Origin: Micromonospora sp. MH99
GTDB taxonomy: Bacteria; Actinomycetota; Actinomycetes; Mycobacteriales; Micromonosporaceae
Length of the DNA: 64,000 nucleotides
Assembly: GCF_021442385.1 (NCBI RefSeq)
Contig: NZ_MUZA01000004.1
Span: 111,902 to 175,901 of the forward strand
Direction: 5' to 3'
The notes under the pieces are model-generated. The model was not told where the DNA came from, made no database searches, and saw only the letters and a program-made list of their open reading frames with translations. Both the position numbers and the translations under genes were made by a program. This document shows positions 43,217-50,622 of the stretch, piece by piece (within the stretch, counting starts at the first letter, position 1; every line of letters begins with the position of its first letter).

Positions 43217-44152
43217 GTGTCCAAGTCTAGCCAGAGGTCCCCGTTCGGCTGGTCGAACCGTGGGGGTCAAGTCACTGTCATCGAAGCGCCGGTCGCCCGC
43301 TCGTACCGTCGTCGGGCCACCATCGCGTTCTGGGTCACCCTCGGCGTGGTCGGCCTCCTAGCCGCCACGGTGGCCTCTGAGTACATGCACCCGATCGTGG
43401 GTGGGCTGCTCGGCGTCGTCCTCGGCGCTGTCCTCGGCGCGGTGGTGTTCGCGCTGATCGTGGCGTGGCCCGTGCTGCGGGTCTTCTGGCACTGGCTGCC
43501 GGAGATCCTGCTCGGCCTGGCCGCCGTGTACGGCTGGACGACGCTGATGCAGTCGACTCCGCTGTGGGGCTCGCTGCTCGTCGTCGCCCTGGTCGTCGGC
43601 GTCCCCGCCGCCATCAAGCCGATCCGGCTGCGGGTCATGGCCTGGGTGTGGTGCCTGATCGTGCGGCACCGGCTGCGGTTGTGCTTCGCGGCGTTCATCG
43701 CCACCAACCGGCACGGCTCGCTCCCGCTGATCCTGCTCGCCAAGCCGACCCCGGCCGGCGAGCGGGTCTGGGTGTGGCTGCGCCCTGGTCTGTCTCTGCG
43801 GGATCTGGAGCAGGACGGCCAGGTGCAGAAGCTCGCCGTGGCGTGCTGGGCCAACGAGGTCCGCGTCATGCGCGCCTCCCGCAAGTACGCGGCGCTGATC
43901 CGCATCGACATCACCCGCCGCGAACCCCTGGCGCACACCATCGTGTCGCCGCTGCCGGACTACGTCCCCACCGACATCCCGGCCAACGCCCCTACCTCTC
44001 CGGGCATGCCGCCTGTCGGCCTCGACCTGCCCGACGTGCCGGACCAGCCGGCCACCGCATCGACTGATGCGCCCCGCCAGCGCAAGCCGCGCAACAACAC
44101 CCCCAACACCACGGCGAGCCCGAACGGGTTCGACCCCTCCGACTACGCCTAA
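43217..44152 (+). CDS. Conjugal transfer protein, membrane half of a TraB/FtsK-type translocase
   Basis: 311 aa. Four hydrophobic segments lie between residues 35 and 155 (FWVTLGVVGLLAATVA, LLGVVLGAVLGAVVFALIV, ILLGLAAVYGWTTL, LLVVALVVGVPAAI), followed by a soluble domain (GERVWVWLRPGLSLRDLEQD, VRVMRASRKYAALIRIDI) and a Pro/Thr-rich disordered tail. GTG 43217 follows GGGAGGA. In pSAM2-type elements one TraB protein carries membrane anchor and motor; here the ATPase is a separate gene 80 bp downstream. Together they should form the hexameric pump that moves double-stranded DNA between mycelia. Confidence 0.7.
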   Translation: MSKSSQRSPFGWSNRGGQVTVIEAPVARSYRRRATIAFWVTLGVVGLLAATVASEYMHPIVGGLLGVVLGAVLGAVVFALIVAWPVLRVFWHWLPEILLGLAAVYGWTTLMQSTPLWGSLLVVALVVGVPAAIKPIRLRVMAWVWCLIVRHRLRLCFAAFIATNRHGSLPLILLAKPTPAGERVWVWLRPGLSLRDLEQDGQVQKLAVACWANEVRVMRASRKYAALIRIDITRREPLAHTIVSPLPDYVPTDIPANAPTSPGMPPVGLDLPDVPDQPATASTDAPRQRKPRNNTPNTTASPNGFDPSDYA

Positions 44153-44222
44153 CCGGGACGGCGCGGACCACGCACCCCTGACGGGTCAAGCGTCCGCGCC
44201 CCACCCAATCCCCCACCCGCTG

Positions 44223-44238
44223 TGACACGTACGTGTCA
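44223..44238. promoter_or_regulatory. 16-bp palindrome, copy 1, over the traB-like ATPase start
   Basis: TGACACGTACGTGTCA is a perfect palindrome. Its second half includes the GTG start codon at 44233, so a bound protein could block both transcription and initiation. Identical copies lie at 46371 and 50127. Confidence 0.7.
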
Positions 44239-45138
44239 ACCGACCCCGGGAGCCCTGCCATGGACCTCACGGACACCATCGAACTACCCACCCCGGCCGG
44301 TCCGGCGGACACGGTGCCGGTCGCCGGTGCCTTGTCCATCTTCGACCCGGTGTTCCTCGGCATCGACGAATTCGGCCAGCCGGCCTACCTGCCGATGATC
44401 TACCGCAACATCCTCATCGGTGGTGAACCCGGCGCGGGCAAGTCCAGCCTGTTGAACACGATCGTGGGTCACGCCGCTTTGTGCCCGGATGTGCGGCTGT
44501 GCCTGCTCGATGGCAAGCAGGTCGAGCTGGGTTTGTGGAAGGACGCCGCCGACGTGTTCGTCGGCCCCGACATGGACCACGCGATCCGCACCCTTCGCCG
44601 AGTGCAGACGGTGATGGACAACCGGTACTCGTTCCTGCTGGCCCGCCGTCGCCGGAAGATCGGCCCGAACGACGTGTTCGGTCAGATCCTGGTGGCCTGT
44701 GACGAGATCGCCTACTTCTCCGCCACCGCCGGCGACAAGAAAGATCAGGACCTGTTCGCCGCGCTGCTGCGCGACATCGTCGCCCGGGGCCGCGCCGTCG
44801 GCATCATCGTCGCCGCCGCCACGCAGCGCCCGTCCTCGGACATCATCCCGCCGTCATTGCGGGACCTGTTCGCGTGGCGGTTCGCCGGCCGCTGCACCAA
44901 CGACGTGTCCTCCGACATCGTCCTCGGGCACGGCTGGTACGCCCGCGGCTTCTCCTCCAACAGCATCGACCCCAACAACCAGGGCGAGGGCTACCTCATC
45001 GCCGAAGGCGGCACCCCCAACCGCGTCAAGGCCGCCTACATGACCGACGCCGACATCATCCGCGTCGCCGACTACGCCACCTGGACCCGCCGCCGCAGCG
45101 GCCTCGCCGCCCCCGCTGACCTTCGGACAGCGGCATGA
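44233..45138 (+). CDS. FtsK/SpoIIIE-type ATPase, TraB-like DNA translocase motor
   Basis: 301-aa RecA-fold motor. Walker A GGEPGAGKS at residues 63-71, Walker B QILVACDEI near residue 155, sensor region IIVAAATQRPSSDIIP, and RDLFAWRFAGRCTN, the conserved FtsK segment. No transmembrane helix is present; anchoring probably comes from the preceding 43217 protein. No separate gamma-like DNA-recognition domain is obvious at the C-terminus; TraB proteins use such a winged helix to bind clt repeats. GTG 44233 lies inside a perfect palindrome. Confidence 0.88.
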   Translation: MSTDPGSPAMDLTDTIELPTPAGPADTVPVAGALSIFDPVFLGIDEFGQPAYLPMIYRNILIGGEPGAGKSSLLNTIVGHAALCPDVRLCLLDGKQVELGLWKDAADVFVGPDMDHAIRTLRRVQTVMDNRYSFLLARRRRKIGPNDVFGQILVACDEIAYFSATAGDKKDQDLFAALLRDIVARGRAVGIIVAAATQRPSSDIIPPSLRDLFAWRFAGRCTNDVSSDIVLGHGWYARGFSSNSIDPNNQGEGYLIAEGGTPNRVKAAYMTDADIIRVADYATWTRRRSGLAAPADLRTAA

Positions 45139-45320
45139 GCACCACGACCGCTACCCCGACCCGCGTCTTGGACCTCGTGCTCATCGGCGACGGCGAAGAC
45201 ATCGCCGCCCTGACCGCCATCGCCCGACACGCGGGCGCCCTGGTCTTCCGCTCCGCACCCGCTCCTGTCAGCGACGGCAGGCAGCGAGTGGTTCTCCGGC
45301 TCCACCTGCACCACCGATAG
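45135..45320 (+). CDS. Small AICE protein
   Basis: 61 aa, coupled to the ATPase gene by ATGA at 45135-45138. It has a single alpha/beta-like stretch: VLDLVLIGDGEDIAALTAIA, ALVFRSAPAPVSDGRQRVVL and an ending in HLHHR. Family unknown. Its size, coupling and position match small proteins found after the translocase gene in other AICEs. Confidence 0.6.
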   Translation: MSTTTATPTRVLDLVLIGDGEDIAALTAIARHAGALVFRSAPAPVSDGRQRVVLRLHLHHR

Positions 45321-45405
45321 AAGACGGCCGACAGACCGGCCAAGGCCCTGGAAAAGCTGCCCGGTCTGCCGACCCAACCACCGCCCACGAAAGGACGTGG
45401 CCGCC

Positions 45406-45924
45406 ATGAACCCTACCCAAAAACAGCCCACCACCACCGCCGCGCTGGCCGACCTGACTCCGGCCGACATCCTGCGCTGCGCCGCCCGCTACCTCGAAAT
45501 CCGAGGCTGGACCCAGGGCAGCTACTACGACTGCACCACCGAGACCGCGTTCCCGCCGGCCTGCGTGACCGGCGCTATCGGCATGGCTGTCTACGGCGAC
45601 CGCATGGCCGTCCTGCTCGGCGAAAGCCCCGAATGCGACAGCACCTTCCGGCACCTGGCCGACTACCTGTGGCGCGACGGCCGCACCCCGGAGCACAACT
45701 ACTACGGCGCGCTGTGCTCCTCCGACCGGGAGATCGTCGCCGACTTCAACGACCACGCCGGTCACACCCTGGCCGATGTCCTCGACGTCTTGCGCGACGC
45801 CGCCGATGACTACGACTGGACCCACGCCACCGAGGACGACCTCGAAACCTACGCCGACGCCTGCGTATGGGCTGAGAAGAACCCCACCCGCGCTGGCTTC
45901 CTCGTCTGGCGGGCTGCCCGATGA
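45406..45924 (+). CDS. DUF6197 family protein
   Basis: 172 aa. ILRCAARYLEIRGWTQGSYY, a Cys-containing CTGAIGMAVYG segment, HLADYLW and DFNDHAGHTLADVLDVLRDA match a family frequent in actinomycete mobile elements and phages (function unknown). ATG 45406 is preferred to GTG 45397 because AAGGA is correctly spaced for it. It overlaps its paralogue at 45921 by four bases. Confidence 0.7.
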   Translation: MNPTQKQPTTTAALADLTPADILRCAARYLEIRGWTQGSYYDCTTETAFPPACVTGAIGMAVYGDRMAVLLGESPECDSTFRHLADYLWRDGRTPEHNYYGALCSSDREIVADFNDHAGHTLADVLDVLRDAADDYDWTHATEDDLETYADACVWAEKNPTRAGFLVWRAAR

Positions 45925-46346
45925 GCACCGTCGCCGCTCTGCCGACCGGCAACGTTCACGCGGTCCTTGACCGCGCTGCCCTCTACCTGGGCCGCTACGG
46001 CTGGACTCCGACCGGCCTCTACGACGCCCACGACGCCTGCCCGGCCAAGTGCGCCTGTCACCGCACCGGCACCTACCCGGCGTCGATCCTCGGCGCGATC
46101 CGGGCCGCTGTGTTCGGCCGACCCCGCTGGTACCTGACCGGCATCACCGACGCCGACCAGCGCACCTACTCGGCGGCCGTCGAGTGGTTCAACACCTACC
46201 TCATCGCGGTCGGCCACGCCGGCCTGCACGCCCCGGTCTTCACCTGGGAGACCACCCCCGGCCGCAAACCGGCCGACGTCATCGAGGCGCTGTGCGCCGC
46301 CGCCATCGCCTACCGCAAGCACACCATCCGGAGGGCCGCCGCATGA
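45921..46346 (+). CDS. DUF6197-like paralogue
   Basis: 141 aa. VLDRAALYLGRYGWTPTGLY and ASILGAIRAAVFG parallel the preceding protein, and VFTWETTPGRKPADVIEALC parallels its C-terminal NDHAGHT region, so the two are a diverged tandem pair. It adds a Cys-rich CPAKCACH insert that could bind metal. Coupled by ATGA to both neighbours. Function unknown. Confidence 0.65.
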   Translation: MSTVAALPTGNVHAVLDRAALYLGRYGWTPTGLYDAHDACPAKCACHRTGTYPASILGAIRAAVFGRPRWYLTGITDADQRTYSAAVEWFNTYLIAVGHAGLHAPVFTWETTPGRKPADVIEALCAAAIAYRKHTIRRAAA

Positions 46347-47455
46347 GCACCGCCGCCCACACCCCCGACCTGACACGTACGTGTCAAAACCCCGTCTCCA
46401 CCGCCGCACTCGTCGCCGCGCTGGAAGCCGCCTGGTCGGCCATCCGCGACCAGCACAGCGAAGTCCCGGCCGCCGTCCTCGTCGTCGGCTCCGGCTCCCC
46501 CACCAAACCGAACCAGGGCATGAAGTGGGGCCACTTCGCCGCCCTGCGCTGGCAAGCCGGCGAGACCCAGCTCCCCGAAATCCTCATCTCCGGTGAAGGG
46601 CTCTCCCGCGAACCGGAAGCCGTGTTCACCACGCTCCTGCACGAAGCCACCCACGCCCTCGCCGACGTGCGAGGCATCCAGGACACGTCCCGGCAGGGCC
46701 GCTGGCACAACAAGAAATTCGCCACCCTCGCCGCCGAACTCGGCCTGTCCACGACCAAGGACGACAAGCTCGGCTACTCGCCCTGCACCCTGACCGACCT
46801 CACCCGCGCCCGCTACAAGGCCACCATCACCGGCCTGACTGAGGCGCTGCGCTTCTACCGCCACCCCGAACCGACCGGGGAAGGCAAGACCCGCACGAAC
46901 AACAACAACGGCGTCTCGTGCGAATGCGAGTGCCCCCGCAAGCTGCGGATCTCCACCACGGCCTTCGAAGAGGGGCCGATCGTCTGCGCGGTCTGCTCGG
47001 CGGCGTTCCTGCCCGAGGACATCGACCGCGACACCTACGAACACCCCACCTTCGCCACCGGCAGCACGCCTGCGGGCGACGACGACCAGGACCAAGACGA
47101 CGCCGACGACTCGGAGGACCCGATGGTGTTCTACGACCCGACCGGCGAGCGCTACGGCCTGCCGACCTACCCGTTCAAGTTCGCCCCCGACGGGCTCCTG
47201 ACCCGCCGGCAACTGCGCACCCGCAACCTGCGCCCCGGCGGCCAAGACCCCGCCGCGCAAATCATGTGGCGTCGCGGAAAGCGCGTCGCCTACCTCTTCC
47301 GCCTCGACCTCGCGATGCCCAAGCGCACCGCCACCGCCGCCCAACGTGCGGCCATCGACAAGGCGCTCACCGCCCGGCGCACCTGCCCCGACTGCGGCCA
47401 GGTCAAGCCCTACTACATCCCCCGCCGTACCGGCACCTGCCTCGACTGCGACTAG
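46343..47455 (+). CDS. SprT-like zinc metalloprotein with C-terminal zinc ribbons
   Basis: 370 aa. HEATH at residues 100-104 gives the HExxH zinc-protease motif of SprT-like proteins, followed by RWHNKKFATLAAELGL, the typical next helix. CECECP with VCAVC forms one zinc ribbon near residue 195, and CPDCG with CLDC forms another at the C-terminus. Between them are an acidic linker (GDDDQDQDDADDSED) and the RRQLRTRNLRPGGQDP plus YLFRLDLAMPKR pattern seen in AICE/phage proteins. SprT/SPRTN proteins cleave DNA-crosslinked proteins, which could clear DNA during transfer (inference). A perfect palindrome (46371-46386) lies inside codons 10-15. Confidence 0.75.
   Translation: MSTAAHTPDLTRTCQNPVSTAALVAALEAAWSAIRDQHSEVPAAVLVVGSGSPTKPNQGMKWGHFAALRWQAGETQLPEILISGEGLSREPEAVFTTLLHEATHALADVRGIQDTSRQGRWHNKKFATLAAELGLSTTKDDKLGYSPCTLTDLTRARYKATITGLTEALRFYRHPEPTGEGKTRTNNNNGVSCECECPRKLRISTTAFEEGPIVCAVCSAAFLPEDIDRDTYEHPTFATGSTPAGDDDQDQDDADDSEDPMVFYDPTGERYGLPTYPFKFAPDGLLTRRQLRTRNLRPGGQDPAAQIMWRRGKRVAYLFRLDLAMPKRTATAAQRAAIDKALTARRTCPDCGQVKPYYIPRRTGTCLDCD
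46371..46386. promoter_or_regulatory. 16-bp palindrome, copy 2, inside the SprT-like gene start
   Basis: TGACACGTACGTGTCA, identical to copies 1 and 3, encoded within codons 10-15 of the SprT-like gene. Preservation of the exact palindrome inside coding sequence supports selection for DNA binding. Confidence 0.65.
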
Positions 47456-47470
47456 CCGAAAGGACACGAC

Positions 47471-47680
47471 ATGTTCCGCTACATGATCTCGTTCACCTAC
47501 AAGGTCCCCCAGGGCGCGGGCTTCATGTCCGTTGAATGGCCGTGCAACCGGCACATCCGCTCCATGGACGACATCACCAGAATCACCAACGACCTCCGCA
47601 GCAACGGCTACATCGAAGCCGTCGTGCTCAGCTTCTCCCTCTTCGCCGACCCTGCCCCCGCCAACAAGGCGGCGTCATGA
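47471..47680 (+). CDS. Small AICE protein
   Basis: 69 aa with AAAGGA six bases before ATG 47471. YMISFTYKVPQGAGFMSVEW followed by DDITRITNDLRSNGYIEAVV suggests a small ferredoxin-like alpha/beta fold. The stop overlaps the next ATG (ATGA). Function unknown. Confidence 0.6.
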   Translation: MFRYMISFTYKVPQGAGFMSVEWPCNRHIRSMDDITRITNDLRSNGYIEAVVLSFSLFADPAPANKAAS

Positions 47681-48537
47681 CGACGCCTACGCCCAAGTCC
47701 ACGCGCACCGCACGTCTCCAGGACGGCGTCCTGGTCCTCATCGTGCTGCTCGTCGGTGCCATGGCCGGTGCCGCCTCGTTCAACCACGTCCACGACTGGA
47801 CCATCAGCAACAGCCCCACCGGAACCGCCGACTGGTTCGGCTGGGCCAACGCTGTCATCACCGAACTCATCCCGATCGCCGCAATGATCGTCATCATCCG
47901 CCGCCGCAAGACCAGCGGCCCGATCGGCTACCCGATGTTCCTGCTCATCGCCGCCGTCGGACTGTCCCTGACCGCACAGCTGGCCGTCGCCAAGCCGACC
48001 GTCTTCGGATGGATGGTCTCCGCGCTGCCCGCGCTGGCCTTCTTCGCCCTGTCCAAGCTCGTCTTCACCGCAACCCGGCCCAAGCCTGTCCCGGCACCCG
48101 TGCCGGCCACCTCCGCCCCGGCGTCGTCACCCGACACCACCGCCGACGCGAAGGTCAGCCCGGCAGCCGCGACCATCCCGGCCACCGCACCCATCGAAGA
48201 GATCACACCCGACGAGCCCGCGACTGAGGCGAAGGAGATCGCCCCCGCGATCGCAGCACCGAAGACCACCCCGACCGAGGACACCCCGGCCCCGGCGACC
48301 CCGCCGGCTGCACCCGCGATCCCAGCGGTCAAACCCGCTGCGGCGCTGCTGTCCGGTGCCCGGATCGTCGCCGACGCCCACGCGAAAGCCCACGGTGAAC
48401 CGATCACCCCCGGCCAACTCGCTGTACGACTGCGCGTCCCCACCCAAACGGCCGCCGACATCCTGACAGCCCTCACCACCCAACCGACCATCAACGACAA
48501 GACCCACAACGGCACCGCCGTCGGAGCCACCGCGTGA
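47677..48537 (+). CDS. DUF2637/SpdB-like membrane protein
   Basis: 286 aa. Four hydrophobic segments in the first 130 residues: GVLVLIVLLVGAMAGAASF, ANAVITELIPIAAMIVII, YPMFLLIAAVGLSLTAQLAV and WMVSALPALAFFALSKLVF. A long Pro/Ala/Thr-rich linker follows, then a short HTH-like end (PGQLAVRLRVPTQTAADILT). This build matches spread (Spd) proteins that help plasmid or AICE DNA move through septa along mycelium. It is coupled to the small gene upstream and to rep downstream (GTGA). Confidence 0.75.
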   Translation: MTTPTPKSTRTARLQDGVLVLIVLLVGAMAGAASFNHVHDWTISNSPTGTADWFGWANAVITELIPIAAMIVIIRRRKTSGPIGYPMFLLIAAVGLSLTAQLAVAKPTVFGWMVSALPALAFFALSKLVFTATRPKPVPAPVPATSAPASSPDTTADAKVSPAAATIPATAPIEEITPDEPATEAKEIAPAIAAPKTTPTEDTPAPATPPAAPAIPAVKPAAALLSGARIVADAHAKAHGEPITPGQLAVRLRVPTQTAADILTALTTQPTINDKTHNGTAVGATA

Positions 48538-50129
48538 CCTCCTCGACGCTGCCTCTCGCGCCCGAAACCACCACGGTTTCGGGCACGGGAGCCTCCGCCG
48601 ACGCAGACACCAGCTACTGGCCCTGGGCCACCCCCACCCGCACCACCCACGATCTGACCGCCGACGGGTGGGTACGCGGCCACGACCCCCGCACCGTCGC
48701 CTCCGGCCGTGCCCGCGCCCAGGACCCCGACTACCCCGAATGGCTCGGCCACGTCCGCGCCGCCGCCGCCTGCAAGCACCCGATCCGCCTCGCCGGGCAG
48801 ATCCACGTCAACGACGCCGACGGCAACCGTATGGCCACCGTCGACACCGAAGACATGCCCGACGGCGCGATCTACACCCCCTGCGGCAACCGCCGCGCCA
48901 CCGTCTGCCCGTCCTGCGCCGAGCTGTACCGCCGCGATACCTACCACCTCATCAAGGCCGGCCTGCAAGGCGACCGATGGGGACTGCCGCCGCTCAACGA
49001 GCACATCGCGATCTTCCTGACCGCGACCGCCCCATCGTTCGGGCCGGTGCACCACCGGGTCGTGAAAGTCCACGCTGCGGACTGCTGCAAGAAGGACGGC
49101 TGCACCTGCCGGGCCTCGGTCTGCCACCCCTTCGGTCGGACCTGCCTCCACGGTGTCGAGCTGCGCTGCGGGCAACGCCACAAGGCCGCCGACACCCAGC
49201 TCGGGCAGCCGCTGTGCCTGGACTGCTACGACCACACCGGCCAGGTCGTGTGGAACCACGAAGCACCCGAGTTGTGGCGCCGCACCATCCAACAGGCCGA
49301 CCGGGAGCTACGCCGCCTCGGCCGCGCCCACGGTGTGGACCTGCGCCGCCGCTACATCAAGGTCTACGAGTTCCAGGTACGCGGCGTCATCCACTACCAC
49401 GCCCTCATCCGCCTCGACGGCTACAACCCCGACTGCCCTGAGGCGATCGTGCCCCCGCCGGCCGTCATCACCCGGCAGATGTTCGCCGACGCCGTGGAAG
49501 CCGCCTTCCTCAAGACGGCCTACACCTCGGCCCCACACCCCGCCAACGGCGGGCAGGGCTGGCACATCGCGTGGGGCGACAAGGGCCTGGACCTCAAGCA
49601 CGTCAACGCCCCCGGCCACGAGGTCAACCTCGCTCAGATCACCGGATACATCGCCAAGTACGTCACCAAGAGCACCGAGGTAACCGGACTGAGCCTGCGC
49701 CGCGTCGACGACCTCTCCGTCGACATCCACGGCGACCCCAGCACGCACCTCGGGCGGCTCATCCGGGCGTGCTGGGATCTCGGAGAGCACCCCGCCTACG
49801 CCCGCCTTCGGCGCTGGGCGCACCAGTTCGGCTATGGCGGGCACATCGCCACCAAGAGTCGCGCCTTCTCCGTCACCCTCGGCTTCCTCCGGTTGCAGCG
49901 CACCATCTGGCGGCGCACCGAAGGCCACCCCCACACCTGGGACGACGAACAGACCGAGCGCGTCATCTACGAACTCGGCTACCAAGCCACCGGCTGGATC
50001 ACCACCGGCGACGCCCTACTCGCCAACACCGCCGCCGCCATGGCCCGCGCACAACACCTCGCCGGCATCGACGCCCTGGCCGACGAACAGCCCACCCACC
50101 GCGCCACCGCCCGACCCCTGGCCGCTTGA
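48534..50129 (+). CDS. Rolling-circle replication initiator (RepSA-like)
   Basis: 531-aa initiator. CPSCAELYRRDTYHLIKAGL is the conserved zinc-finger region of this family, with more Cys pairs at CCKKDGCTC and CHPFGRTC. The HUH metal site is VRGVIHYHALIRLDG (His287/His289), and the downstream ITGYIAKYVTKSTE holds the probable catalytic Tyr. RRWAHQFGYGGHIATKSRAFS is the RepSA C-terminal signature. It replicates the excised element after nicking at a double-strand origin, usually within or near rep. GTG 48534 overlaps the Spd-like stop. Confidence 0.9.
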   Translation: MTSSTLPLAPETTTVSGTGASADADTSYWPWATPTRTTHDLTADGWVRGHDPRTVASGRARAQDPDYPEWLGHVRAAAACKHPIRLAGQIHVNDADGNRMATVDTEDMPDGAIYTPCGNRRATVCPSCAELYRRDTYHLIKAGLQGDRWGLPPLNEHIAIFLTATAPSFGPVHHRVVKVHAADCCKKDGCTCRASVCHPFGRTCLHGVELRCGQRHKAADTQLGQPLCLDCYDHTGQVVWNHEAPELWRRTIQQADRELRRLGRAHGVDLRRRYIKVYEFQVRGVIHYHALIRLDGYNPDCPEAIVPPPAVITRQMFADAVEAAFLKTAYTSAPHPANGGQGWHIAWGDKGLDLKHVNAPGHEVNLAQITGYIAKYVTKSTEVTGLSLRRVDDLSVDIHGDPSTHLGRLIRACWDLGEHPAYARLRRWAHQFGYGGHIATKSRAFSVTLGFLRLQRTIWRRTEGHPHTWDDEQTERVIYELGYQATGWITTGDALLANTAAAMARAQHLAGIDALADEQPTHRATARPLAA

Positions 50130-50142
50130 CACGTACGTGTCA
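50127..50142. promoter_or_regulatory. 16-bp palindrome, copy 3, just after rep
   Basis: TGACACGTACGTGTCA, here extended to 18 bp by flanking T and A. It overlaps the rep stop codon (TGA 50127-50129) and lies 72 bp upstream of the small gene leading into xis-int, so it could control the recombination genes. Confidence 0.7.
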
Positions 50143-50213
50143 ACGCCCGTGAAGCCGTTCCTTGACAACTCCACAGCGCACGCAACACCCCACCCGACAC
50201 CGGAAGGAAAGCC

Positions 50214-50423
50214 ATGCCCACACGCTCCCGCCCCCTGGTCGCCGTCCGACTCATCGGCCCGACCGCCACCGTCACTGCCCACGCCGCGACCATCGCGGCT
50301 CAACTCACCGCCCACTACGGCCGCGAACGGGTCACCTGCCGCACCAGCACCCGATCCGCCGGCTACAGCGGCGAAAGCCGCACCTACATCACCATCACCC
50401 CGAAGGAGGCACCACATGGATAG
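50214..50423 (+). CDS. Small protein preceding xis
   Basis: 69 aa, with GGAAGGAAA before ATG 50214. PLVAVRLIGPTATVTAHAAT and SRTYITITPKEA suggest a small beta-alpha-beta domain. It overlaps xis by eight bases. Function unknown; similar short genes occur between rep and xis in AICEs. Confidence 0.6.
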   Translation: MPTRSRPLVAVRLIGPTATVTAHAATIAAQLTAHYGRERVTCRTSTRSAGYSGESRTYITITPKEAPHG

Positions 50424-50622
50424 GAGCCAGGTCCCGATCGTTCCGAAGTGGCATTCCCCGGCCGAGGTCGCCGCGATCCTCGGCTTCGGCCTGTCCAAGG
50501 TGAAGATGAAGATTGCCACCGGGGAGCTGCGCTCGGTCAAGGACGGCAAGTATCGCCGCATCCTGCCGGAGTGGATCGATGAATACGTCCGCACTCAGAT
50601 CGAGCGCCAGGACGCGGCCTGA
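50416..50622 (+). CDS. Excisionase (Xis), MerR-like HTH
   Basis: 68-aa DNA-binding protein. KWHSPAEVAAILGFGLSKVK forms the HTH_17 winged helix and RSVKDGKYRRILPEWIDEYV the wing and dimer strand. GAAGGAGG precedes ATG 50416. The stop overlaps the integrase ATG by one base (TGATG), so Xis and Int are made together. It should bend the att region and steer Int toward excision. Confidence 0.85.
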   Translation: MDRSQVPIVPKWHSPAEVAAILGFGLSKVKMKIATGELRSVKDGKYRRILPEWIDEYVRTQIERQDAA

